Counted from the stretch's first letter, positions 1-5,917 are shown. The stretch: DNA of 6,133 bases from Nitrososphaerota archaeon (GCA_016200025.1 JACQFO010000047.1:1-6133); one strand, 5' to 3'. The notes: generated by a model not told the origin, from the sequence alone. A program made the numbers and translations.

Positions 1-1010
1 AGTGAGCCGTCCAGTATCCTGTGGCAGACTTCGATGAAATCGTCAGCGATCGTCGTGAGGATGTTGATGACTTCGGTATTCCCTCCCCTGCTGTTGCGCT
101 CGAGGACTTTGAATCCCCTGCCGGTGTGCATTATCGCGTCGTAGAGAACGATGCCACGGAGACCGGGGTCGGAGCCGCGCCCTTTCCATTTTCTGAACGC
201 AGCCTCTTCCGCCTTGGCGAGGCGCTCCCAGTCCTCCCGGCGGAGGAAGGGGAGGCCCCTGGAGGAGTCCCTGTAGCTGCCCATACCTCCTGTCAACTTT
301 CCCCGGTTACCGTCGAGGCTCCGCTTGTAGTCCCGAGAGAGAGGCGCGGGGACGAAGTGCCTGCCGTCGCTGAAGGCGTGGAAGCTCGATTCTTCGCCTT
401 CAACCCTCTCTTCGAGGACGACCTTCCCTTTCGAGAGCGCGTTGAGGAAGAAGGCGGACATCTCGCGGTCCGAGCGGAAGTCCTTGCCCCAGACCCCAAC
501 ACCCGCTCCCCTTGCGGGGGCGTCGGGCTTGACAACGACTTCTCCCAGGTCTGACGCTGCGCGGCGGAAGTCTGCGAGGGCCTCCGATTCGCTGTGGTAT
601 CGCCCGGGGTCGAAGATCCGGTACCTTGGGTTGGCTCCCGTGAAGATCCTGTCGAAGAGGAGCCGCTGCTCGGCCTTGCTGCGCTCAACCGCAAACTTCT
701 TGGAGACGCAGAGCATCTGGATCCCGGCCTCCTTCTCCAGCGCGTCTCTGCCTCCGGAGGTCACGAAGTCCTCGGTGTCGGTGACTCCGAACGAGACCCT
801 GTTTCTGAACTTGCGGGCAGTCCTGACTACATCGGCGAGGTTCAGGTCGGGGACGACCCTGTGCACCTTCGCCCTCGCCACGTTGAAGGGGTTGGGCTGT
901 TTCTCGATGACGTAGAACTCGGGGACATGCTTCTGGCTTCGCGAGAAGGTATCGATGATGGCTGCCGAGCTGAGGCACTTGGAGACGACGAGGATCCCGA
1001 CCTTGTCCAC
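1..1010 (-). CDS. purD: Divergent phosphoribosylamine-glycine ligase (PurD/GARS-like ATP-grasp enzyme), C-terminus beyond left edge
   Basis: Reads open for 336 codons from a GTG at 1010-1008 to the left edge without a stop; PurD proteins are usually about 420-440 residues, so the C-terminal part is missing. PurD joins glycine to phosphoribosylamine with ATP in purine synthesis. The ATP-grasp core is clear: a VVVKPD...GAGVGVW nucleotide loop (about 158-174), EERVEGEESSF (200-210), TGGMGSY (240-246) and VLERNSRGGN (302-311), with E304 and N306 at the expected magnesium-ligand positions. The N-terminal half aligns in layout with PurD, including an ERSK segment (109-112). However, the usual GxGGREHA loop is replaced by VVSKCLSS, the GPEAPL-type motif by GVTDTED, and the RFGDPE-type motif by RGGNTE. 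It could be an archaeal PurD or a paralog with another substrate. The GTG start is supported by an in-frame TGA just upstream and a TATA box 27 bases away. Family assignment is confident; exact function is less so. Confidence 0.8.
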   Translation of the reverse strand, partial: MDKVGILVVSKCLSSAAIIDTFSRSQKHVPEFYVIEKQPNPFNVARAKVHRVVPDLNLADVVRTARKFRNRVSFGVTDTEDFVTSGGRDALEKEAGIQMLCVSKKFAVERSKAEQRLLFDRIFTGANPRYRIFDPGRYHSESEALADFRRAASDLGEVVVKPDAPARGAGVGVWGKDFRSDREMSAFFLNALSKGKVVLEERVEGEESSFHAFSDGRHFVPAPLSRDYKRSLDGNRGKLTGGMGSYRDSSRGLPFLRREDWERLAKAEEAAFRKWKGRGSDPGLRGIVLYDAIMHTGRGFKVLERNSRGGNTEVINILTTIADDFIEVCHRILDGS

Positions 1011-1033
1011 GACGGGCCGTCAGGTTGGTCGGC

Positions 1034-1040
1034 GATATAA
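1034..1040 (-). promoter_or_regulatory. TATA box of the purD-like gene (leaderless)
   Basis: On the minus strand this reads TTATATC, centred about 27 bases before the GTG start at 1010. That spacing puts the transcription start at or next to the start codon, as in archaeal leaderless mRNAs. It lies in the 50-base gap after the ABC permease stop, so the purD-like gene probably has its own promoter and does not depend only on read-through. Confidence 0.6.
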
Positions 1041-1060
1041 CCCGATGCTGGACGTTGGCC

Positions 1061-2170
1061 CTAGGCTTCCTTCCACCTGGTGACCCGGGCCCCGATGACG
1101 ATGAACCCGACGGCGAAGGCGGCGACGACTTCCAGGTTGAAGAGGGCGGCAGAGAGGTTCCCCACGACCATCGAATCGCGGAGTGCTTCTGAGAAGTAGG
1201 TCAGCGGGAGGACCCTTGCGACTGCCTGGAGGAAGTCTGGCATTATGGAGACAGGCCAGTAGGTGCCTGAGAGGAGCATCATCGGGAAGGCGATGGCGTT
1301 CCCCAGGCCCGCGGCCGCCTCGGGGTCCCTGACGATCCCGGCCAGCGTCATCCCGATGCCGGAGAAGAGGATGGCGCCGGTGGCGATGAAGACCAGGGTG
1401 TAGAGGTCGACGGTCACGGCAGTGTGGTATACCACGATTCCGAGGAGGATCATCACGCCGGCAAGGATGGCGGCGAGGAGAGCCTGGCTCATGACATTGC
1501 CGAGGATCCATTCAAGCTTGGTGAGAGGCGTGGCTGAGAGGCGCTTCGTCAGGCCGTTCCTCCTGAATTCCGAAGCGATGCTGGTGAGGCCGATGACCCC
1601 GTTGGTCATCATGAAGGCAGCAAGGATGCTGGGCATGTAGTAGTCGACTGACGTAAGAGTCCGGGCCGACGAGGGGCTCGAATCCACACCAATGAGCGAA
1701 GTGGACCCGCCCAGCTGAGAGCTGAAGGTGTCGGCGTAGCTCGTCACCACGCTCCCGACCTGGGCGCCTAGCTGGTCGGACGCGGAGGCGATGTAGGACA
1801 GGTTGACTCGGCTTCCGGTCCCGAGGCCGGCCGCGAATCCCTGAGGGATGACGAGGACCCTCGGGGCGCCACCGAAGGTGCCGGCCTGGCCAATGACGTA
1901 GGCGGTCACGTTCGTCGAGGTGGGCAGAGGATTCACGCGGAGGACGCTGGTGGAGTTCAAGGCGGTCACGAAGCTCTGGGAGAGTTGGGTAGGCACGCCC
2001 CCCACCAGGTCGTTGTTCTGGACTGCGAGGGGGATGGGCTTCGACGCGCCGCCGAGGATGCTGCCGAAGAGAAGGAGGAAGATCACCGGGAAGAGGAAAC
2101 TGAAGAAGAGCCCGCTCCTGCTCCTGAGCCAGTTCTTCGTCATGGCCCGGAAGACGACCAGGATTCTCAC
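1061..2170 (-). CDS. ABC-2 type transporter permease
   Basis: A 369-residue membrane subunit that would form the export channel with the ATPase encoded just upstream. The layout is that of the ABC-2 (DrrB/YhgE/YadH-like) family. There is an N-terminal cytoplasmic stretch (1-19) and a first membrane helix (about 21-41). A large polar extracytoplasmic loop follows (about 42-175, rich in Ser, Thr and Asn with NST, NVT and NLS sequons). Five further helices lie near 177-199, 222-247, 255-280, 287-309 and 343-362. The segment KRLSATPLTKLEWILG (209-224) is the conserved cytoplasmic coupling region of this family. The protein starts with GTG inside the ATPase stop (shared GTGA), so translation is probably coupled, and a Shine-Dalgarno-like GGAGG precedes it. 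The substrate cannot be told from sequence; drug, lipid or polysaccharide exporters are all possible. Confidence 0.9.
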   Translation of the reverse strand: MRILVVFRAMTKNWLRSRSGLFFSFLFPVIFLLLFGSILGGASKPIPLAVQNNDLVGGVPTQLSQSFVTALNSTSVLRVNPLPTSTNVTAYVIGQAGTFGGAPRVLVIPQGFAAGLGTGSRVNLSYIASASDQLGAQVGSVVTSYADTFSSQLGGSTSLIGVDSSPSSARTLTSVDYYMPSILAAFMMTNGVIGLTSIASEFRRNGLTKRLSATPLTKLEWILGNVMSQALLAAILAGVMILLGIVVYHTAVTVDLYTLVFIATGAILFSGIGMTLAGIVRDPEAAAGLGNAIAFPMMLLSGTYWPVSIMPDFLQAVARVLPLTYFSEALRDSMVVGNLSAALFNLEVVAAFAVGFIVIGARVTRWKEA

Positions 2171-3096
2171 TTTGCCTCCCCCGATTCCGAGATCCGGAAC
2201 CCGGCCAGCCTGAGGAAGACGTCTTCTATGGTCGCGGAGCGGATCTGCATGTCCACCTTCAGGCCCCTCTCTGCGAGCGCGGTGAGGGCGACCTGCACGT
2301 CGCGGGTTTCGGCGAAGGGGAGGACGACGTTGCTCCCCTCTGTGGAGACGTTGTCGAAGAACCGGCGGAGGGTCCCGAAGACTGCATCTTCGGCGTTGGT
2401 AAAGATCATCTCCCGGCCGACCCCGTGCTGTTTGAGGAGTGCATCGGGGGTGTCCAGGGCCGCGAGCTCCCCCTTGACGAGTATCGCGATCCGGTCGGCG
2501 AGCTGCTGGGCCTCCTCCATGTAGTGGGTCGTCAGGATGACGGTCTTGCCCCTGGAGCGGAGGCCTTCGATGACCTTCCAGGTGGCCCTCCGTATCTCGG
2601 GGTCGAGGCCGGTCGTGGGCTCGTCGAGGAAGACGAGCTCAGGGTCGTTGACCAGGGCAGCGGCGATGCCGACCCTTTGCTTGAGGCCCCCGGAGAGATT
2701 GGAGAACCTGACGTCCTTCTTGTCCTTGATCTCCAGGAGGTCGAGCAGCGCTCCCACTTCCAAGTGGCTCTTGAACATCCCCGCGAAGAACTCCAGGTTC
2801 TCCCCCACAGTGAGCCTGCCGAGGGCGCTGAAATCCTGGGGGAGGACGCCTATGCGGTTCTTGATCGAGTCAACACCTGCAGAATCCGTGACAGACTTCC
2901 CGAGGACCCTGACAGTGCCGGTAGTCGGGGTGCGCATGCATTCTAGAATCTCCACCGTCGTCGTCTTGCCAGCGCCGTTGGGACCGAGGAGGGCGAAAAT
3001 TTCCCCTCTGCGAACGTCGAAGGAGACGCCGTCGACGGCCCTGGTCTCTCCGTATCTCTTTGAAAGACCCTCCACGACTACGACCGGGTCTGCCAC
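2167..3096 (-). CDS. ABC transporter ATP-binding protein (ABC-2 exporter, DrrA-like)
   Basis: A 309-residue cytosolic ATPase that powers the permease encoded immediately downstream. All nucleotide-binding motifs are intact: Walker A GPNGAGKTT (38-46), Q-loop Gln87, signature LSGGLKQRV (134-142), Walker B LVFLDEP (154-160) with Glu159 as catalytic base, D-loop GLD (163-165) and switch His191 in TTHYMEEA. The C-terminal 90 or so residues form the accessory domain usual in DrrA/NatA-type exporters, ending in SATIEDVFLRLAG. The start is GTG at 3096, not a longer upstream reading, because a TATA box lies about 25 bases upstream and the longer frame would run antisense through the CBS gene. The stop overlaps the permease GTG by four bases. 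Confidence 0.93.
   Translation of the reverse strand: MADPVVVVEGLSKRYGETRAVDGVSFDVRRGEIFALLGPNGAGKTTTVEILECMRTPTTGTVRVLGKSVTDSAGVDSIKNRIGVLPQDFSALGRLTVGENLEFFAGMFKSHLEVGALLDLLEIKDKKDVRFSNLSGGLKQRVGIAAALVNDPELVFLDEPTTGLDPEIRRATWKVIEGLRSRGKTVILTTHYMEEAQQLADRIAILVKGELAALDTPDALLKQHGVGREMIFTNAEDAVFGTLRRFFDNVSTEGSNVVLPFAETRDVQVALTALAERGLKVDMQIRSATIEDVFLRLAGFRISESGEAK
2175..2180 (-). promoter_or_regulatory. Shine-Dalgarno site for the ABC permease
   Basis: The minus strand reads GGGAGG, ending four bases before the GTG start at 2170 and lying within the last codons of the ATPase gene. It is the only strong ribosome-binding site seen here. It precedes the internal gene of an operon, while the promoter-proximal ATPase gene looks leaderless. 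This mix is common in archaea. Confidence 0.55.
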
Positions 3097-3115
3097 TGAC
3101 CTGGCGCCCGTCAAA

Positions 3116-3126
3116 CGATATATTAG
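3116..3126. promoter_or_regulatory. Single symmetric TATA element between two divergent genes
   Basis: The plus strand reads CGATATATTAG and the minus strand CTAATATATCG, so both carry a usable TATA box on the same bases. Its centre (about 3121) lies roughly 25 bases from the ATPase GTG at 3096 and 26-27 bases from the CBS gene ATG at 3148. These are the spacings expected for two leaderless transcripts. On the plus strand TCAAACGA just upstream resembles a TFB recognition element; the minus-strand flank is a weaker match. No second TATA-like sequence occurs in the 51-base gap. Confidence 0.6.
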
Positions 3127-3147
3127 CCTAGTCTCGTCACTCAGACC

Positions 3148-3612
3148 ATGATGGAGAAGGAGCAGGGAATCGCGGACGTAATGGTCAAGGCCGTGATGAC
3201 CGTGGACCTGAACACCAACGTGAAGGACTGCGCGAGGGCCATGGCGAAGAGGGGCGTAAGCTGCGCGGTAATCACCCAGGCAGGGGCCGCGATTGGAATC
3301 GTCACCGAGAGGGACCTTGTCTCGAAGGTGCTCGCCGACGCGGTGGACCCCACGAGGGTCCTCGTGAGGGACATCATGTCGACCCCGCTGATAACGGTCC
3401 CGGCCGAAGCTTCGGTGGGTGAGGCCGCTGCCATGATGGCTCAGTACAGAGTGAGGAGGCTGGTCGTGGTGGACGGGACGGCGGCGATGGTGGGGATCAT
3501 AACTACCGGGGACATCGCCCGTTCCCTGGCGGAGAAGCACGGCTATCGGGAGCCGAAATTCAACGCCCTGGCCAGGTACAGGGACGGGGTCGAGGACGGG
3601 CCCTACAGGTAA
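3148..3612 (+). CDS. Two-CBS-domain protein
   Basis: A 154-residue soluble protein made almost only of a tandem CBS pair (Bateman module). The first CBS domain spans about residues 8-65 (IADVMVKAVMTVDLN ... GIVTERDLVSKVL) and the second about 72-130 (VRDIMSTPLITVPAEASV ... GIITTGDIARSL). Such modules usually bind adenine nucleotides or S-adenosylmethionine and act as sensors; TERD and TTGD are the usual ribose/phosphate-contact positions. The short polar tail (131-154) matches nothing I recognise. Two ATGs are adjacent at 3148 and 3151; the first is taken. The gene is divergent from the ABC exporter with a shared TATA element and converges on hsp20, with no bases between the stops. A stand-alone CBS pair could regulate an enzyme or transporter, but the partner is unknown. 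Confidence 0.9.
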   Translation: MMEKEQGIADVMVKAVMTVDLNTNVKDCARAMAKRGVSCAVITQAGAAIGIVTERDLVSKVLADAVDPTRVLVRDIMSTPLITVPAEASVGEAAAMMAQYRVRRLVVVDGTAAMVGIITTGDIARSLAEKHGYREPKFNALARYRDGVEDGPYR

Positions 3613-4203
3613 TTAGTCGACGCGGACCCTGGCGCCGCCCTTCGTCGGTGCCTTCAGAGGAATCGTGACCTCGAGGATTCCGTTGTTGTAATTGGACTTC
3701 GCTCCCTTGGGGTCGACGGTCCCAGGGAGGTCGAGTTCCTTGTAGTACCTTCTGTCCTTCTTGTCTACGGAGATGACCACCGACTTTTCGTTTACTGTCA
3801 GGTCGATGTCGCCCTTGCTGACGCCCGGCATCTCCGCTATGACCCTCACCTCCTTGTCCGAGCTGAGCACGTCGACGAGGGGCTCGCGCTTGTCCTGGAC
3901 CTCCAAGGGTGTCCCTTCGCCGGGCCTCACGTTGCCGAACTCCCTGACCACTGGCTTCCCGTCGGGGCCGATGGTCACAGAGTAGCCGTAGACTATGGGG
4001 CCGAACTCCTTCTTGACGCCGCCGTCGGCGGTCTTCGACTCCCTGACCAAGCCTTTCGGGAGCTCTCGCTCGAGGTCCTTGAACTGTTCGGTGAACGCCT
4101 TCTCCATCTCCTTCATCATTTCGTCGATGTCAGGGAAGCCCCAGGGGCCGAAGGGGAGGCCACGATGCTTCTTTTCCGGTAGATCGTCTCTGTCGTCTTC
4201 CAT
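3613..4203 (-). CDS. Hsp20/alpha-crystallin family small heat shock protein
   Basis: A 196-residue cytosolic chaperone expected to form oligomers that hold unfolding proteins. The alpha-crystallin domain lies at about 106-185 (EPLVDVLSSDKEVRVIAEMPG ... NNGILEVTIPL). It has the conserved GILEV motif (175-179) and an IPL tripeptide (181-183). The N-terminal half is longer than in minimal Hsp20s: an acidic and Lys-rich start, a GLPFGPWGFPD segment (15-25), a charged helix (26-50) and a glycine-rich FGPIVYGYSVTIGPDGKP block (67-84). I recall that block from a group of archaeal Hsp20 proteins. The ATG at 4203 is chosen over a frame extending to 4326, because the extension would cover the promoter and enter the htpX start. 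The stop TAA abuts the CBS gene stop. Promoter and divergent htpX suggest a stress-response role. Confidence 0.92.
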   Translation of the reverse strand: MEDDRDDLPEKKHRGLPFGPWGFPDIDEMMKEMEKAFTEQFKDLERELPKGLVRESKTADGGVKKEFGPIVYGYSVTIGPDGKPVVREFGNVRPGEGTPLEVQDKREPLVDVLSSDKEVRVIAEMPGVSKGDIDLTVNEKSVVISVDKKDRRYYKELDLPGTVDPKGAKSNYNNGILEVTIPLKAPTKGGARVRVD

Positions 4204-4235
4204 TTTTGTTCGCTCTGCGCTGGGAATGTTCGGAT

Positions 4236-4252
4236 GAATTTTATTCTTTCGG
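4236..4252 (-). promoter_or_regulatory. BRE/TATA promoter of hsp20 with an overlapping inverted repeat
   Basis: The minus strand reads ACCGAAAGAATAAAATTC: a purine-rich TFB element (CGAAAG) followed by an AT-rich TATA box. The TATA centre is about 38 bases from the hsp20 ATG, which predicts a leader of roughly 12 bases. The TATA box is embedded in an imperfectly spaced palindrome, GAAT-TTT-ATTC (4236-4246), which a repressor could occupy. That role is inference. Confidence 0.55.
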
Positions 4253-4265
4253 TCGGCATCGTGCA

Positions 4266-4280
4266 GAACAAAGTTTTTAC
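4266..4280 (+). promoter_or_regulatory. Putative promoter of htpX
   Basis: The plus strand reads GAACAAAGTTTTTAC, an A-rich TFB-like stretch followed by a weak TATA-like TTTTTA. It is centred about 37 bases before the htpX ATG, mirroring the spacing of the hsp20 promoter on the other strand. The two promoters lie back to back within the 110-base intergenic region. The TATA match is poor. Confidence 0.4.
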
Positions 4281-4313
4281 GCGGGGCGGGTGGCAAAGCT
4301 CTTCTGAAGTGAA

Positions 4314-5216
4314 ATGACCGCTTCAATCTATTTCAAGATAACGCTGCTCTTCGCAGTATTGACGGGGCTGCTCCTTGCCATTGGGTACGCTGTCGGCCTC
4401 TACTTCGGGAGTCCGTACCTGTTCATGGGAGGTGCCCTCGTGCTCGCTGGGCTCTTCAATTTCCTTTCGTATTTCTACAGCGACTCCCTCGTCATCCGCA
4501 TGAGTCGGGCCAAGATAATCCAGGAGTCGGAGAACCCTACGCTGTTCAGGGTCGTAAGGAGTGTCGCGCAAAAGGCCCAGATTCCGATGCCGAGAGTCGG
4601 CATCGTCGATTCGCCTCTGCCCAACGCTTTCGCGACAGGCAGGGGGCCGAACAAGGCGGTGGTCTGCGCGACCTCCAGCATACTGCAGACGCTGAGCCCC
4701 GAGGAGCTGGAAGCCGTGATCGGGCACGAGATAGGGCACGTGATTCACAGGGACGTGCTGATGTCGAGTGTTGCGGCGACCATGGCCGGAGCGATCTCCT
4801 ACATCGGGAACATCGCTCTATGGTCGCTCTGGCTCGGGGGAGGAAACAACCGCAGGGGAGGCGGGTCCCCTCTGCTGCTCCTGGCGGCAGCCATCCTGGT
4901 CCCGCTCGGCGCGACCTTCATTCAGCTGGGCATAAGCAGAAGCGATGAATACAACGCGGACGAATTCGGGGCGAAGCTTACCAGGAACCCGGGGGGCCTG
5001 ATTACGGCGCTGCAGAAGATTACGGCGAAGGCTCAGAGCAGGCCGATCTCGAGCGGCTCGAGCCAGGCTCCTTCGCCCGCGACTGCGTCGCTCTGGATCG
5101 TGAACCCATTCAGGGGCAACTCGCTCGTCGAGCTCTTCTCGACCCACCCTTCGCTCGACCACAGGGTTCAGAGGTTGAAGAAGGTCGCCCGAGAAATGAA
5201 CCTGTACATCCCCTAG
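4314..5216 (+). CDS. htpX: HtpX-like M48 family membrane zinc metalloprotease
   Basis: A 300-residue integral membrane protease that degrades damaged membrane proteins. Two membrane helices open the protein (about 8-30 and 35-55), followed by a cytosolic segment containing PNAFATGRGPNKAVV (103-117), typical of HtpX. The zinc site HEIGH (138-142) supplies His138, catalytic Glu139 and His142; the third ligand is Glu212 in SRSDEYNADEFGA. Two further hydrophobic segments lie at about 150-173 and 187-206, separated by a glycine/arginine-rich GGGNNRRGGG loop. The C-terminal STHPSLDHRVQRLKKV block (276-291) is conserved in the family. Length is normal (280-300). All catalytic residues are present, so it should be active. 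It is divergent from hsp20, fitting a shared stress response. Confidence 0.95.
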   Translation: MTASIYFKITLLFAVLTGLLLAIGYAVGLYFGSPYLFMGGALVLAGLFNFLSYFYSDSLVIRMSRAKIIQESENPTLFRVVRSVAQKAQIPMPRVGIVDSPLPNAFATGRGPNKAVVCATSSILQTLSPEELEAVIGHEIGHVIHRDVLMSSVAATMAGAISYIGNIALWSLWLGGGNNRRGGGSPLLLLAAAILVPLGATFIQLGISRSDEYNADEFGAKLTRNPGGLITALQKITAKAQSRPISSGSSQAPSPATASLWIVNPFRGNSLVELFSTHPSLDHRVQRLKKVAREMNLYIP

Positions 5217-5500
5217 CCGAGGGCCAGCTTTACTAGGGCTAGCAGGGCTCCGAACTCGACGACCTCGTCTCGCTCTGCAGGTGCCTTCTTCCCGGATTCG
5301 GCTGCGGAGGCGGGAGGGATCGGTTTCGAGAGTGTGGGGAACATGGTGTTCGGGAACAGAGCTGGAGTGTAGGTAGGGTTCGACTTGTCGACGAATATTG
5401 GGAGTTGGACAGGGGCTTCGATTGTCTGCGAACCCGTCTGGAATGCAGGCGGCGGGGGCGGGTTTCTAACAACTCGGCGCGACTCTAGAGTCGTGCTCAC
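5213..5500 (-). CDS. Unrecognised small protein, C-terminal part of a longer open frame
   Basis: From the first standard start codon in frame (GTG at 5500) this gives 95 residues. It is Pro-rich (a run of five Pro near residue 14; PVQLPIFVDKSNPTYTPALFP) and ends in a hydrophobic tail (VVEFGALLALVKLALG). I recognise no family. The same frame stays open upstream to 5668 and there encodes two membrane-like segments, so the true protein is probably longer, about 145 residues. Codons in the frame end mostly in C, like those of the neighbouring genes, and the stop overlaps the htpX stop on a CTAG palindrome. Both support a real gene, but the start is unsettled. Confidence 0.5.
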   Translation of the reverse strand: MSTTLESRRVVRNPPPPPAFQTGSQTIEAPVQLPIFVDKSNPTYTPALFPNTMFPTLSKPIPPASAAESGKKAPAERDEVVEFGALLALVKLALG

Positions 5501-5668
5501 CGGGTTGGGCTGCTGGCGCGGCCTGGGAGTTGTAAGGAGAGAGGGGAAGAGAAGGAAGATGCCAAGGATGCTGGCGGGGTAGAAGTTCCCGGCTGCGCCG
5601 GCTACGATTAGGAAGATTGAGAAGACGAGTAGATTTCTGTTCGTTGCAGATCTGGAGTTCTTTGAAGC
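5501..5668 (-). other. In-frame upstream extension coding for two putative membrane segments
   Basis: Continuous with the frame above and bounded by an in-frame TAG at 5671-5669. It would encode NLLVFSIFLIVAGAAG, then NFYPASILGIFLLFPSLL, then a Pro/Gln-rich linker: two hydrophobic helices forming a hairpin before the Pro-rich tail. There is no in-frame ATG, GTG or TTG. An ACG at 5644-5642 is the only near-standard start just before the first helix. Either a non-standard start is used, or the start is damaged by mutation or a sequence error. Confidence 0.35.
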
Positions 5669-5673
5669 CTACG

Positions 5674-5681
5674 AGTATTAA
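5674..5681 (-). promoter_or_regulatory. Possible TATA box for the small membrane-protein frame
   Basis: The minus strand reads TTAATACT. At the 25-27 base spacing seen for other leaderless genes here, transcription would begin near 5652, just before the codons for the first membrane segment. This would favour the long form of the protein over the GTG at 5500. Confidence 0.35.
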
Positions 5682-5694
5682 GGGTTGAGAGAGG

Positions 5695-5818
5695 TGGGCC
5701 GGGGCGGATTTGAACCGCCGACCTTGACGCGCCTTCGCGATTCGCCGTCTTCTGCCAGCAGGCGTCAGAGCTTGACGGGCAAACGCCCGACGTCCAAACC
5801 ATGCTAGACGACCGGCCC
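5695..5818 (-). tRNA. Interrupted (intron-containing) tRNA gene, isotype not assigned
   Basis: The ends are unmistakable. A perfect 7-bp acceptor stem GGGCCGG/CCGGCCC (5818-5812 with 5702-5696) is followed by discriminator A at 5695, with CCA not fully encoded. There is a D arm GTCT...GGAC (5809-5792) containing AGC and GG, and a T arm GGCGG-TTCAAAT-CCGCC (5719-5703). The gene is 124 bases, about 49 too long. The best anticodon stem is TGACG (5767-5763) with CGTCA (5729-5725), leaving variable loop AGGTC. That places a 23-base insert (5790-5768) between D and anticodon arms, and 33 bases in the anticodon loop where 7 are expected. Removing 23 plus 26 bases gives 75, a normal tRNA. The acceptor and D arm look Val- or Pro-like, but I could not derive a convincing anticodon. 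Confidence 0.85.
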
Positions 5819-5844
5819 GAGTGTGAGGACCGCCCCTCGACCCG

Positions 5845-5859
5845 CCTTTTATCCTTAAG
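5845..5859 (-). promoter_or_regulatory. Promoter of the tRNA gene
   Basis: The minus strand reads CTTAAGGATAAAAGG. The TATA box (GGATAAAA) is centred about 33 bases before the first tRNA base, so transcription would start a few bases upstream of the mature 5' end, as is usual for archaeal tRNA genes. Confidence 0.6.
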
Positions 5860-5917
5860 CGATGATGAGACGTCGTCCTGCTCGGAAGAGCTTCGGTCGT
5901 TGCAGGAGCCGTGTTTC

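Noticed and set aside
21..554. Plus-strand open frame of 177 codons, and others at 442-915 and 594-1040
   Set aside because: They lie antisense to the PurD-like gene, whose ATP-grasp motifs are clear. Their predicted proteins show no recognisable motif and are the usual by-product of high GC content.
1985..3151. Several long plus-strand open frames over the exporter genes (1985-2524, 2425-2946, 2537-3151)
   Set aside because: They are antisense to the ATPase and permease, whose motifs and overlap are unambiguous.
3097..3540. N-terminal extension of the ABC ATPase frame up to 3540
   Set aside because: The extension runs antisense through the CBS-domain gene, has no domain content, and a TATA box supports the GTG at 3096.
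4204..4326. N-terminal extension of the Hsp20 frame up to 4326
   Set aside because: It would cover the promoter region and the htpX start; the added residues are basic and show no conservation I recognise.
5608..5802. Minus-strand open frame of 64 codons over the tRNA region
   Set aside because: It is a reading of the tRNA itself plus flank; the acceptor, D and T arms explain the sequence.
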